A stretch of DNA of 64,000 nt. It comes from Saccopteryx bilineata. Taxonomy: Eukaryota; Chordata; Mammalia; Chiroptera; Emballonuridae. Of this stretch, positions 1-9,374 are shown in pieces. Within the stretch, counting starts at the first letter, position 1, and each line of letters starts with the position of its first letter. The position numbers were made by a program, and so were the translations under genes. The stretch is from contig NC_089495.1 of assembly GCF_036850765.1 (NCBI RefSeq), positions 208,928,347 through 208,992,346 of the forward strand, in the 5' to 3' direction. Under the pieces are notes generated by a model. It saw only the letters and a list, made by a program, of their open reading frames with translations. It was not told the origin of the DNA and made no database searches.

Positions 1-700
1 GGGGGCTGCCCTGTGGCTTACGCGTCACTTTCCGTTGGTTCCTTTCCTTCGCTAACGTCCACCCTCTCTTCTCCGAGGTGCATTAAAGATTCTCTTTGTA
101 GATGCTTTCCCTCCGTCCTGCCCTGCGCCAGAGAACGCCTGGCTTTCCTTGTCTTTTTTTTTTTTTTTTTTTTTAAGCAACTGGATTTCAACCTCTATCT
201 AGAGTCAAAAACAATACTTTCTGAAAAAGATAGCTGCACTTAGATCTTATAATTCAGCTTTCCAAAGACACTCGACGCTCCCCTCCACGCAGGGGAAAGC
301 GCCCGGGGACGGGGGACGGGGAATGGAGACACTTTCTTTGACCCTGAATCCCTCAATTTTCTAGGATTCCCCCCCCCAAAAAAAGTGGTTTCAGCCTCAA
401 ATACATCAAGAGCCTCTCAGCTAAACAGCAGCGACTAGAAACGTGACTTCTGGGCTTGCCTTCCGTGCCACACGCCGCCCTAAGCGCTGCAGGGGTCCCC
501 CACCCACTCACTGTTTCTCTTCTCGAGGTTTTGGGGCATCAACTGCGATCTGAAAACATTCAGTGGAAAATTCCAGAAAGAAGCCATTCATAGATTTTAA
601 GTTTCAGGCCATTCTGAGTTAGGGTGATGACCTCTCTCACAGTCCGGCTCCATCTCGCTGGGACACGATTCCTTTCTTTATCCAACCCATCCACGCTGTG
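1..700. other. Unassigned sequence, no gene seen
   Basis: No exon, RNA gene or recognisable repeat family is visible. A run of 21 T lies at 154-174 and could be the tail of a decayed minus-strand retroposon, but no SINE or LINE body adjoins it that I can recognise. The short open frames here have no family resemblance. Confidence 0.5.
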
Positions 701-702
701 CG

Positions 703-719
703 CCCCCCCCCCCCCCCCC
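703..719. repeat. Poly-C tract, 17 C
   Basis: Uninterrupted run of 17 C, followed by further C-rich sequence up to about 755. The complementary strand is a G tract able in principle to stack as a quadruplex. It is one of many long G/C homopolymers in this window. Confidence 0.95.
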
Positions 720-1014
720 GGGCCTGGCAGTCACCCCCCCACCCCCCCACCCCGCCCATCAGTCACGTAGGCCCGTCTCAGTCATCAGCTCAGCTACCAG
801 ATATCTTTGCTCTGGTCTGTTGTCAGTTGTTGCTCAGCTCTTCCTGTGCCTAACTTACAAGTTAAACTTTATCATAGGTATGTATCTATGTATAGAAAAA
901 AGAAACAGAAACGTAGTTTGTATAAGGTTTGGCGCTATCCACGGTCTCGGGAACCCATGGGGCACTTCAGAATGCGTGCCCTATGTATAAGGTGAGCTCC
1001 TGGACATTGATTTT

Positions 1015-1190
1015 TCACACTCAGCCTACAATGACCCTATGAGATGGGTGATGTCATTATTCCCATTTTATAGATGAAGAGACCGAGGCCCAGAGAGATT
1101 AAGAAATTTGCCCAAAGTCACACAGCATCACAGTAAGAAAACCGGGGTCCAAAGACCGGCCATCCTGGCCCAGTGCCCATAAGCCTGACA
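1015..1190 (+). mobile_element. MIR SINE fragment
   Basis: The segment follows the MIR core in order: a stretch like ATGACCCTATGAGATGGG, then CCCATTTTATAGATGA, then GAGGCCCAGAGAGATTAAG, then a TTGCCCAAAGTCACACAGC-like end. MIR is an ancient tRNA-derived SINE shared across mammals. It is decayed and has no visible target-site duplication. The assignment rests on the ordered core motifs. Confidence 0.85.
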
Positions 1191-1532
1191 CCGCCCAGCC
1201 CCCCTTCCAGGGCTCTCTCCACCGACTGCAGTCCTGTGACACCCCCGAAAGTCACGGGCTTTTGTTCTCACACCTTCCAACGGGGACGTCTTCGCTTTTA
1301 ACCAGAGAGTCGCTGTTTAACAGCAGTTTTTTACTTAGATTTCTTTTTTTTAGCCCTAATCTTGATTAAAAGCACACACGTAAAATAAATACCACTTTGG
1401 ACAGACCAAACACGGGTCCATAATACATGTGTATTCACTCAGAAAATATCATTTCACACATCAATTAATTTCAGAGCGTGGAACGCGTCACCAGCAACCC
1501 CAGCTCCGACCCGAGTCGCTCCCGTTCCCTCC

Positions 1533-2096
1533 ACGTGTCCTGCTCATTCCCCCCCTCAGTCGAGGGGGGTCCCCTGTCCTGTTCATTCCTCCACTCAGTT
1601 GAGGGGGGTCCCCGGGCGTGTCCTGCTCATTCCCCCCCTCAGTCGAGGGGGTCCCCAGGCGTGTCCTGTTCATTCCTCCCCTCAGTCGAGGGGTGGTCCC
1701 CGGGCGTGTCCTGTTCATTCCTCCACTCAGTTGAGGGGGGTCCCCGGGCGTGTCCTGCTCATTCCCCCCCTCAGTCAAGGGGGTCCCCGGGCGTGTCCTG
1801 TTCATTCCTCCCCTCAGTCGAGGGGGGTCCCAGGCGTGTCCTGTTCATTCCTCCCCTCAGTCGAGGGGGGTCCCGGGCGTGTCCTGTTCATTCCTCCCCT
1901 CAGTCGAGGGGGGGGTCCCCGGGCGTGTCCTGTTCATTCCCCCCTCAGTCGGGGGGGTCCCCGGGCGTGTCCTGTTCATTTCTCCCCTCAGTCGAGGGGG
2001 GGTCCCCAGGCGTGTCCTGTTCATTCCCCCCCTCAGTCAGGGGGGGTCCCCGGGCGTGTCCTGTTCATTCCCCCCCTCAGTCAGGGGGGGTCCCCG
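1533..2096. repeat. Minisatellite, about 13 copies of a 43-44 bp unit
   Basis: Thirteen head-to-tail copies can be counted from the recurring TCCTGTTCATT / TCCTGCTCATT word. Each unit carries a short inverted repeat, CCCCTC-AGTC-GAGGGG (6-bp stem, 4-nt loop) in the common version, followed by GTCCCCGGGCGTG. Copies differ by G-run length, C/T in the TTCATT flank, and two copies (about 1575 and 1708) with ACTCAGTTGAG in place of CCTCAGTCGAG. Open frames of 105-248 codons cross the array on both strands. They are by-products of a stop-free unit, not evidence of a gene. Confidence 0.97.
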
Positions 2097-2193
2097 GGCC
2101 GGGAGCCGCGCTGTCCCTCAGGCCGCCATCTCCTGTCAGCACTCCTGCTGGCACCCCGCTTTGTACAGAGAAACCCAGAACCAGGGGTTTAGG

Positions 2194-2206
2194 CTCTCAG
2201 TCACCC
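2194..2206. repeat. Probable degenerate target-site duplication of the older SINE, left copy
   Basis: CTCTCAGTCACCC lies just before the poly-T that ends the minus-strand SINE. CTCTCATCACTCC lies at 2962-2974, beyond its 5' end. They are similar but not identical, as expected for an older insertion. The match is imperfect, so this is an inference. Confidence 0.5.
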
Positions 2207-2222
2207 TTTTTTTTTTTTAATT

Positions 2223-2237
2223 AAGAAAGAGGTGGGG
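2223..2237. repeat. Target-site duplication of the younger SINE, left copy
   Basis: AAGAAAGAGGTGGGG occurs here and identically at 2628-2642, on both sides of the plus-strand SINE. A perfect 15-bp direct repeat is the signature of LINE-mediated retroposition and indicates a relatively recent insertion. Confidence 0.95.
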
Positions 2238-2627
2238 CCCTGGCCGGTTGGCTCAGCGGTAGAGCGTTGGCCTAGCGTGTGGAGGACCCGGGTTCGATTC
2301 CCGGCCAGGGCACATAGGAGAAGCGCCCATTTGCTTCTCCACCCCTCCGCCGCGCCTTCCTCTCTGTCTCTCTCTTCCCCTCCCGCAGCCAAGGCTCCAT
2401 TGGAGCAAAGATGGCCCGGGCGCTGGGGATGGCTCCTTGGCCTCTGCCCCAGGCGCTAGAGTGGCTCTGGTCGCAACATGGCGACGCCCAGGATGGGCAG
2501 AGCATCGCCCCCTGGTGGGCAGAGCATTGCCCCATGGTGGGCGTGCCGGGTGGATCCCGGTCGGGCGCATGCGGGAGTCTGTCTGTCTCTCCCTGTTTCC
2601 AGCTTCAGAAAAATGCAAAAAAAAAAA
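2238..2627 (+). mobile_element. tRNA-derived SINE (bat type), full length, plus strand
   Basis: The head resembles a tRNA gene: A box TGGCTCAGCGGT at 2249-2260 and an exact B box GGTTCGATTCC at 2291-2301, closing with CCGGCCAGGGCAC. The tRNA-unrelated body follows, with CTTCTCCACCCCTCC and a pyrimidine block, then a GCCCCCTGGTGG segment and a GGGAGTCTGTCTG end, then an A tail at about 2616-2629. A perfect 15-bp duplication flanks it. The long body is typical of a bat SINE family, and the same family recurs at 31127-31503. It inserted into the tail of an older minus-strand relative, making an inverted pair. Open frames over it are incidental. Confidence 0.95.
2506..2518 (-). promoter_or_regulatory. 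CTCF-like core motif inside the SINE
   Basis: The complement of these bases reads CCACCAGGGGGCG, which matches the core of the vertebrate CTCF consensus. The related SINE at 31127-31503 has the same site with one change (31399-31411, CCACCAGGGGGTG). The motif is seen directly; binding is an inference. Confidence 0.45.
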
Positions 2628-2642
2628 AAGAAAGAGGTGGGG
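2628..2642. repeat. Target-site duplication of the younger SINE, right copy
   Basis: Identical to 2223-2237. It marks the end of the plus-strand SINE and the point where the older minus-strand SINE resumes. Confidence 0.95.
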
Positions 2643-2974
2643 AGGCAGAGACAGACTCCTGCATGTGCCCCAACTGGGATCCACCCAGCAAGCCCTCTAC
2701 TGAACAGTGCTCTGCCTATCTGGGGCTGCTGCTCCGTTGTTCAGCAACAGAGCTATCTTAGTGCCTGAGGTGGGGGCCATGGAGCCATCCTCAGTGCCCG
2801 GGGCCAACTTGCTCAAACCATTCAAGCCATGGTTGCAGGAGGAGAGGAGGGGGAGGGGGAGAAGCAGATGGGTGCTTCTCCCGTGTGCCCTGACTAGGAA
2901 TCGAACCCGGGACATCTACATGCCAGGCTGATGTGCTACCACTGAGCCAACCAGCCAGGGCCTCTCATCACTCC

Positions 2975-3318
2975 TTTAAGCAGCCGCACTGCTCCGTGAC
3001 ACATGGCCCCTCTGGTAGCAATATCCATCCATTCAGGACACATATCTCAGTTTCCCTTCGGAGCTGGGCGTGTGGTCGGAGTGCGTCGATGCCAGGCCAA
3101 CGCTCTCCAACCCCGTGTGGACGCTGCAGCTGAGCCGGGCAGACAAATCCTGGAGCTTCCTCACAGTGCCACGTGCTGAGCACCCCCAGAGGGAGCCCTG
3201 GAGCACCCTCCCCCTACACCCCCACACCCCCACTGACAGCAGCGCTCAGAGCGAAGGGAGCGAAGTGTTCGGGCCGAGGGGAGGTGTCCGCAAAGTGGCA
3301 GGAACAAGCGGAACTCAG
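2975..3318. other. Unassigned GC-rich sequence
   Basis: No exon or repeat family recognised between the SINE pair and the 99-bp duplication. Confidence 0.4.
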
Positions 3319-3516
3319 CAAGCGGAAGGTGCCCAGACCACCTGGAAAGCTGAGCAGAGAGCCGTGAGAGAGGGTGGTGGGAAACACAGGTGGGCCCCCA
3401 TCCCCACCTCCCCACAGCAAGCGGAAGGTGCCCAGCCCACCTGGAAAGCTGAGCAGAGAGGGCAGTGGGAAACACGGGTGGGCCCCCATCCCCACTTCCC
3501 CACGGCGGCCCATCGC
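3319..3516. repeat. Tandem duplication, 99-bp period, two copies
   Basis: CAAGCGGAAGGTGCCCAG begins at 3319 and again at 3418. The two copies share the CACCTGGAAAGCTGAGCAGAGAG segment and the GGTGGGCCCCCATCCCCAC segment, with small changes. A diverged partial copy may follow near 3565. Frames across it give similar repeated peptides on both strands, as expected for a 99-bp period. Confidence 0.9.
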
Positions 3517-3744
3517 CCTCACGGGCACCTGGCACTTGTGGTCAGACGGGCAGGTCTGTGAGGGGCAGAAACTGAGCAGAAATGGCAGTGCCCACAAAGA
3601 ACTCTGCCACCAGCCGCCTTCTCCGGGGAGGGGGGGCACTCACAGGTGACAACACGTCCTCCAGGCCTGGCGACGTGACCACACTTAGTGTTTTCCACAC
3701 ACCCAACTGCACAGCCTAGCTGAACACTGGGTGGCCCACCCCTC

Positions 3745-4245
3745 TGATGGTTAGTTTTATGTCAACGTGACTGGCCTTGGGCCCCAGATTAAACACTCCA
3801 CTGGGTGCAGCTGGGGGGTTGTTTCCCAGTAAGATGAGCGTTGTATTGGGTAAATTCAGTAAAGCAGAAACCTCCCCACCCCCTGCCAGTGTGGGTGGGC
3901 CCTGTCTAATCAGCTGAGGGCCTTCATAGAACAAAAGACCGAGAAGGAGGATTCCTTCTGCCTGACCAGTGGCTGAGCGTAGAACCACACCATCGGCTCT
4001 CCTGGGTCTGCGGACACCTGACCAGCCGTGGGTCTTCCACTCTGTAACCGTGTGAGCATGTGAGCCAGAGCCGCATAAGAGATCTAGATAGAGAGATAGA
4101 GAGATAGATACATAGATACATAGATACATAGATAGATACATTGACAGATGATGGATGGATGGATGGACGGACAGATGGATAGATGGATAGACAGATAGTT
4201 AGATAGATAGATGGATCTATGTCTGCACCCTATTGGTCAGCTGTC
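3745..4245 (+). mobile_element. Ancient interspersed repeat with internal GATA microsatellite
   Basis: It begins TGATGGTTAGTTTTATGTCA and continues with GTGGGTGGGCCCTGTCTAATC, GAGGGCCTTCATAGAACAAA, a CTCCTGGGTCT segment and a GTGAGCATGTGAGCCA segment. It ends in an AT-rich microsatellite followed by CTATTGGT. This order is familiar to me from old interspersed repeats in mammalian genomes, but I cannot name the family. It is decayed and not coding. Confidence 0.6.
4081..4216. repeat. GATA/GACA/GGAT compound microsatellite
   Basis: Interleaved GATA, GATACATA, GGAT and GACA words, slightly imperfect. It sits at the A-rich 3' part of the ancient repeat, the usual birthplace of such tracts. Likely length-variable between individuals. 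Confidence 0.95.
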
Positions 4246-4261
4246 TTTTCTTCCCTCCACC

Positions 4262-4420
4262 ATCCATTTGTTCAACAAGTAGTCCTGGGTGCCTGCTGTG
4301 TGCTCAGGTCTGCAAAGACGCTCAGATAAAACGGTGAAGAAAAACCCGCCGTGAGTCCTGCCCTCGCAGAGCAGGTGACCTGGACGGGGAGAAAGACATG
4401 TGTCCAACCAGCACAGGGAC
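4262..4420 (+). mobile_element. LINE-2 3' fragment
   Basis: The order CATCCATTTGTTCAACAAGT, then GTGCCTGCTGTGTGCTCAGG, then a GATAAAACGGTGAAGAAAAA-like part, then CTGCCCTCGCAGAG follows the well-known LINE-2 3' end (ATTCAACAAATATTTATTGA, CTACTATGTGCCAGGC and so on). Old, diverged, non-coding. Confidence 0.7.
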
Positions 4421-4606
4421 GTGGCCTCGCAGGAGGCAGAAAGACGGGGTGGGGGGAACAACGGGGGGGGGGGCAGCCCTCTGGCGAAGGCCTGCCTATT
4501 AGCCCGCTGCCTGCCAGAGGATTTTATCTCCAAAACAGAGTGTTCCTGTTAGAAGGGACACACTTTCACTTCTATCAAATTGCTTTGCATGAAAGTGTAC
4601 TTGCCT

Positions 4607-4644
4607 GGTACCATGGCAACCAAGCCTCCTAATCTGATTTGCAT
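4607..4644 (+). promoter_or_regulatory. RFX X-box-like site and POU octamer
   Basis: GGTACCATGGCAAC at 4607-4620 is a near-palindrome close to the RFX X-box. An exact octamer ATTTGCAT follows at 4637-4644, and a CTTTGCAT word lies upstream at about 4583. Close spacing in unique, less GC-rich sequence is enhancer-like. No expression evidence is available. Confidence 0.35.
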
Positions 4645-4839
4645 GTTTTTTTACCTTGCTTTTGCTGCAGAAGCTAACGCCACACACTCTCTGAAGTCGG
4701 CGGCTGTGCCTGCCGTCCACATGCTGCTCAATTTTTAGAGAAGAAAAATAATCTTAGGCTAAAACGCGGCCCCCTCCACCCCCTCGGTGGGCTGTCCACG
4801 CGACGGCCACAGGGTCCAGGGCCTCCGCCTTCGCCACGT

Positions 4840-4950
4840 CGTAGCAGGGTGACTGTGAGCAGTTTACCAAACCCTCTGTGCCTCGGTTTCTTCCTTGGGA
4901 AATCGGAAGTGATGGTATTCTGTCTGAGGGCGGCTGCTGGAGGCACACAC
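4840..4950 (-). mobile_element. MIR fragment, reverse orientation
   Basis: Read as given, the stretch has a GTTTACCAAACCCTCTGTGC word, then CCTCGGTTTCTTCCTTGGGA. This corresponds to the reverse of the MIR core (CCTCAGTTTCCTCATCTGTA). Decayed fragment. Confidence 0.65.
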
Positions 4951-5555
4951 ACAGGGAGGGCTGACGTTTGTGAAATTCTAGCTGACACTGACCAGTGCAG
5001 CACTGCCTGACACAACCCTGCTCCTGCATCAGCCGTAACAATGACCGCTGAGGGCATCACAGGCTCGAACCTGAAGCCGGCGGCTCCCGGGAGCGGCTGC
5101 GATCCATGGGGTTTTCCGTTCCCGCTTGTCTTCCACACGGGGATATTCCAGCGAGGTCCTCGCCGTCACGGGAGGAAGGCAGAGAGGCAAGGCTGCCTCC
5201 CCCGGTCATCCCGTGCCAGCTCTGAGGGTCAGGCGGGTCCCCTGACTCTGAATCTGCCCCAGGGCTCCGTCCAGCTGCCTTTCAACAACACTGTCTGAAC
5301 ACAGAGCTGTGGGACACGGCCCCTGGGGCCCTCCCTCCCTGCCGGAGAGCCTCCCAGTCCTGCGAACCCCTCGGAAACGTGGCGATGACAGGAAGGATGT
5401 TCCCTAGAAGGACTGGGGGCACCGAGCACAGCCCCCGCCCACAGCTGAGTTATACCCCTTAGATTCAAGGAGGACGCCCATGTCCGGGCCACAGGGCTCC
5501 TCAGGGTGGTGGGCTCCACCCAGCAGGAGCCGAATCAGGGGTTCCTGGGCTCTTA
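4951..5555. other. Unassigned sequence, no gene seen
   Basis: GC-rich, with short chance frames on both strands. No splice-bounded exon or repeat recognised. Confidence 0.4.
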
Positions 5556-5559
5556 AATC

Positions 5560-5705
5560 TGATGGTGAAGCAGGGTCAGGGTGAAGTGTGTAAAATGCAT
5601 CTTCCAGATATCAGCCAGACATTCTGGTCAGTGGGTTCAGCGTGGGTCCCTGGAACTAGCATCTTTACCCATCACCCGGGGTTCTCACGCAGAGGTGGTC
5701 AGGAA
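5560..5705. mobile_element. MER5-like hAT fragment (probable)
   Basis: TCTGGTCAGTGGGTTCAGCG, then a CATCTTTACCCATCACCCGG segment, then GGTTCTCACGCAGAGG match the layout of MER5-type non-autonomous hAT transposons (…ATTCAGTAGGTCTGGG…AGGTGATGCTGATG…). The ends are too decayed to define terminal repeats or a duplication. Confidence 0.5.
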
Positions 5706-5925
5706 CACGGCCGCCCATCTGTAGGGACAAAAGACTCCATGCTCACTTTAGGGAGCGCCCCTTGTTTCTGAAGTCTTTAAAACCAGAATGCCGAGGCTTT
5801 GTGACGCACCCCAATGTGCCTGAGGGGGCGAGGTGCAGTGACCACGGGGACCCGTTGTTGATGATCGTCCGGGGACCTGTCTGTGGCAGTTCATGACGCT
5901 GTTCTTCTAAATCTGATCTAAGACA

Positions 5926-6035
5926 CTCACGGTCTAAGACACTCGGAAGTTCCTCTAACCCTTCCCGGCCTTCAGCCCCCGCTGGAGGGTCTGGGGTGTG
6001 TGAGAACCGGAGGGTCTGGGGTGTGTGAGAACGGG
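5926..6035. repeat. Short local duplications
   Basis: TCTAAGACACTC is repeated at about 5917 and 5934. GGAGGGTCTGGGGTGTGTGA is then repeated in tandem around 5983-6033 with a period near 25 bp. Two-copy events only. Confidence 0.8.
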
Positions 6036-6039
6036 TGTC

Positions 6040-6975
6040 CGTCTCTGACACGACAGATGAGGACTTCTGGTTCCCGTCGGGTCTTCCCTTCCAGTCCCGA
6101 GCGCCGGGCGTTCACCCCTCTTTCTTTTCTGCGGGCTGACGCGGGGGTCGTGTCACCGCCCGGGGACGGCGCCTCCTAATGAGGCATGACGGATGCAGCC
6201 GGACCTCCCTCGCGCCGGTGCGAATCTGCAGCTGCAAATTTGACGTGTTTTATTTTCTTTCTCTTCCTATAAGCTGCGGCTCCCATCACTCTGGGAGGCA
6301 ATGGATAGGAGGACAGTGGCTCTCTCTGACCGGCATGCCCGGTGAAATCGCCACCTCCCCACAGGACCCGCCGGACCACCCTGCCACCTACGCTGGGTCC
6401 CAGGGGGACACTCTCATCCTGAAGCCTCTTGTTTGCTCTGGGGCGCAGAGGGAGCCTCCACCAGGGACACTGAGGCAGGGAAGAAGGGGTGGATGGCGTG
6501 CCCTGCGGCAGGGGCGGGGGGACCCCAGCACACACTCCGGACGCCTCACCCACTTTCCGGCCTCGGCTCCTGGGCTCACACGCATCCACTGGCCGAAGCC
6601 GGTCACGGGATCGGAGCCCGGGTTGGGTCCTGCGAAGTGGCCTGTCCAAGGTGGGCAGCCAGGACGCGGGAAGGAAGAGTGATTGGGGCGGGGGTCACCC
6701 TGTCCTCCACCCTGACGCACAGCAAATCCCGCACTGGCTCCGAATCTCGGTCATATGGGATCGGACCCACACGCCCTCCGCTGCTGGGAGCCCACCTGCC
6801 GTCCCCACGAGAGCTGACACCTGGGAGGCACAAGCCACGCCCACCCTGTTCACTGTCCTTTCTGCAGTGAGGACAGGGAGGAGCACTAAATCCCCACTGG
6901 TGGACAAAACGTGAGTGGACGCTGCTGCCCCCGGAGCCCCTACAATGTCCCAGGCCCTGCGAGGAATGTCTTGCG
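6040..6975. other. Unassigned GC-rich sequence, no gene seen
   Basis: Frames of 60-167 codons exist on both strands over the same bases, as expected in GC-rich DNA. None has a recognisable domain or methionine-initiated homologous start, and I see no exon signals that single one out. Confidence 0.45.
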
Positions 6976-6979
6976 TGAT

Positions 6980-7260
6980 AGCATTTTTTTTAAAACCTTT
7001 CTGTCGTGAAAAATTCTAAACACTCAAGGGGAGGGAACGGCATAATAAACCTCCATTGCCACCTTGATTTAATAATTGTTACTATTTCGCTGTATTTGCT
7101 CCAACCGCTTTGTGCTCAAACCTCTTAAACAGGAGCTCCTGACAGTGTGACAAATTCGTCTCTTGTTTAACCCTTCAGCACCTGTCTCTTAAAGAGAAAG
7201 ACGCTCACTTGTAAACCACAATAGCGTCATTCAACGCAAGAAAGGAAGTGTCCTTTCTGA
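6980..7260. mobile_element. Ancient interspersed repeat (family uncertain)
   Basis: A less GC-rich block in which ACCTTTCTGTCGTGAAAAAT, then AACGGCATAATAAACCTCCA, then TTAATAATTGTTACTATTTC follow the order of an old, common mammalian repeat that I recall but cannot assign (LINE 3'-end-like). It is bounded by unique GC-rich DNA. Confidence 0.45.
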
Positions 7261-7264
7261 AGAG

Positions 7265-8215
7265 CGTCTACCAGCCCACCCCATTCCGATTTCCCAAATA
7301 GCTTTCAAAACTGCCTTCTTGAAATCGAGTCGTTCGAATCGAACCCAGACGGCCGCGCTTCTGCACGCCCCCCCCACTCGCGCCCCTCCTCCTTGGCACC
7401 AGCCAGTCGCGCCAACAGAGCTCGGTCCACTGGTGACAGGGACGCTCCATCAGGAAGTGGAAGTGACCCCTCGAGCCCCCCAGCATTGGCAGAGTGTCCC
7501 CTTGGCCCTCTGCTTCCCCCTCGGAAGACCCCTCGCTGAGGACGCAGCTCACATTTTCGTCCGCGGGGAGATCAATAACAAACCCAGCCTCCCTCTGTCC
7601 ACCCAGATGTATCGGCATAACCGGGCCAGGCAGCCCCGAGCCTCCCGGAGTGGAGTGGGCGGTCAGTGGCCGCTCAGGCGGCGGAAGCGGGCCAGGCCGG
7701 GTCTCCCGCCCGCGCCATCCATGCGCCTGCAGCCGAGGACCCGACCCGGGGTGACTCAGACGGGTGGCCCCCAGGGCGAAGAGCACGTTTCAGCCCACTC
7801 AGAGCGAGGTGCGGTTAATAACCAGCCTCCATCTCGGCCTGGCTCCCGCGTCCGCCTCCGGGAGAGCCCTCTGCAAAGCCAGGGGCCGTGCGCTTTTCAA
7901 ACAGGCTTGTCGTTTTGGGGGGGGGGGGACTTTTCTTTGACTGACAGGTTTGAGAAGCAGTCCGTCTCCAGGATATTGTGTGGGATCTCCCCAGACCCAC
8001 TGGCTACTGGCCCCCAGGGCTGCTCTCGGCACTCGGGACCATGACCGGAGCCGACTGATTGCAGGGACTAGCTGGGGGGGTGGGGGGAGATGCGGGGAAG
8101 CCTGGAAAATTCTGGAACTGAGAAGCAAAGAAAGGGGGTCACCTCGTGTGGGCAATAGGGCACCCTGACAAATGCTAACTAACATCTGTTTGTGAACCCC
8201 AACGTTTTGATCTCA
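7265..8215. other. Unassigned sequence with a CpG-rich patch
   Basis: About 7640-7760 is dense in CpG (GCGGCGGAAGCGGG, CGCCCGCGCC). A run of 12 G lies at 7917-7928. A 241-codon plus-strand frame spans 7319-8044, but its composition is dominated by Pro, Arg and Gly and a minus-strand frame overlaps it. I find no domain and do not call a gene. Confidence 0.4.
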
Positions 8216-8217
8216 AA

Positions 8218-8228
8218 ACAGAGGGCAC
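8218..8228. repeat. Target-site duplication of second-family SINE, left copy
   Basis: ACAGAGGGCAC occurs here and at 8581-8591, on both sides of the SINE. Confidence 0.9.
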
Positions 8229-8229
8229 G

Positions 8230-8580
8230 CCTGACCAGGCAGTGGCACAGTGGATAGAGCATCGGACTGGGATGCCGAGGACCCAGGTTCAAGACCCCTG
8301 AGGTCACCAGCTTGAGCGCAGGCTCATCAGGTTTGGGCAAAGGCTCACCAGCTTGGACCCAAGGTCGCTGGCTCCAGCAAGGGGTTACTCGGTCTGCTGA
8401 AGGCCTGCGATCAAGGCATGTACATATGGGAGAGCAATCAATGAACAATTAAGGTGCCGCAATGTGCAATGAAGAACTAATGATTGATGCTTCTCATCTC
8501 TCCATTCCTGTTTGTCTATCCCTCTCTCTGGCTCTCTCTCTGTGTCTCTGTAAAAAAAAAAAAAAATTAAAAACAAAACC
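8230..8580 (+). mobile_element. tRNA-derived SINE, second family, plus strand
   Basis: Starts CCTGACCAGGCAGTGGCACA, with an A-box-like segment (GTGGCACAGTGGATAGAGC) and a B-box-like GGTTCAAGACC. The body has CACCAGCTTGAGCGC, CACCAGCTTGGACCC, GGGGTTACTCGGTCTGCTGA and CAATCAATGAACAA words. It ends in a CT-rich block and an A tail at 8552-8578. An 11-bp duplication flanks it. This family has no sequence in common with the SINE at 2238 beyond the tRNA-like head. I recall such elements from bat genomes. Decay of the B box suggests it is older than the 2238 copy. Confidence 0.93.
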
Positions 8581-8591
8581 ACAGAGGGCAC
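8581..8591. repeat. Target-site duplication of second-family SINE, right copy
   Basis: ACAGAGGGCAC, identical to 8218-8228, directly after the A-rich tail. Confidence 0.9.
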
Positions 8592-9370
8592 AACAGTGAA
8601 TGCAACCGGACCCTTCTGTTCTCTGCGAAAGAGTCTGCAGTCTCTGGTGACATCACAGATGGGCACCTTGGAGTCTTGGGGTCTTATCGTCCAGCTGCTG
8701 GACATTCCCTGTAAGGGCCCGCTTGGTCACTGGGGAAAGAGCCCCAGGTCTGGTCTCTGCGTCGTGCCTTTTACAGCTGTGCTTTCTGCACCACAAGTCA
8801 TTGGGAGACGACAGATGTGAGTCACACGTAATGCTCAGGTGACTCTGGGGCCTCCCTGCCAAGTGCCGGGAATCCAGACACTCAGGTGCGCAGTCCTGGG
8901 TGACGTCCAGACGCCGTCAGCGCAATGCGTGCTGCTGAGGAGAGCAAGCCAAGGGGCCCAGCTTGTCCTCGATTCCGGGAAAATACGCTATAATTCCAAA
9001 CATCTGCTTCTTGCAAATAATGCCACTTGAATGAGAAGGACGGAGTTCGTGTTCTGAAGACGAAACCTGAGGCGGCTGCTGAGAATAGTTGCTCTACACG
9101 GGAAACAGTCTGCTCACCTGGGAGGGGAAAACAGGCCAAGACCCTCAGTGAACGAGACAGCGGCCGGGAGACTGGGGCCGGGACGGGGCGGGGGGGGTCA
9201 GTTGCAAGTATGGCTCCACGTGGTGCTGTGGCAACACCCTTGGCAGGGGGACTCCGCAGCCGTCCCACGGAGAGGTCTGTGTCCTCAGCCCTCGGAAGCC
9301 CCAGGCGGCCTTGAGACAGCCCGCCCTCCCTTCTGCAGCCCAGCCCTGGCCACAGGAGTGCGCCCGGCCG
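8592..9370. other. Unassigned sequence, no gene seen
   Basis: No exon or repeat recognised. A minus-strand frame of 273 codons spans 8882-9703, but it runs into the CA/GA microsatellite and a probable LTR remnant and shows no domain. Confidence 0.4.
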
Positions 9371-9374
9371 GCCT

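Larger units (their letters stand above)
2207..2962 (-). mobile_element. Older tRNA-derived SINE, minus strand, split by a younger SINE
   Basis: The 5' half is the reverse complement of 2643-2962. It reads from a GGCCCTGGCTGG-like start at 2962 through an A-box-like TGGCTCAGTGG and an exact B box (GGTTCGATTCC, at 2897-2907 on the complement). The 3' tail is the T-rich stretch 2207-2237. Between these two parts lies a younger plus-strand SINE (2238-2627) with a 15-bp duplication, so the older element was cut within about 30 bp of its 3' end. The 3' region differs from that of the younger copy, which suggests a different subfamily. The A/B boxes are RNA polymerase III promoter elements, but activity is not shown. 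Confidence 0.9.

Noticed and set aside
1478..2224. 248-codon plus frame and overlapping frames on both strands as a gene
   Set aside because: They lie over the 43-44 bp minisatellite and encode phase-shifted repeats in several frames.
2238..2310. A functional tRNA gene
   Set aside because: A and B boxes are present, but the sequence continues into a SINE body with an A tail and target duplication, and the cloverleaf is not complete.
7319..8044. 241-codon plus-strand frame
   Set aside because: Composition is that of GC-rich random DNA. No domain is seen, and an overlapping minus-strand frame is equally open.
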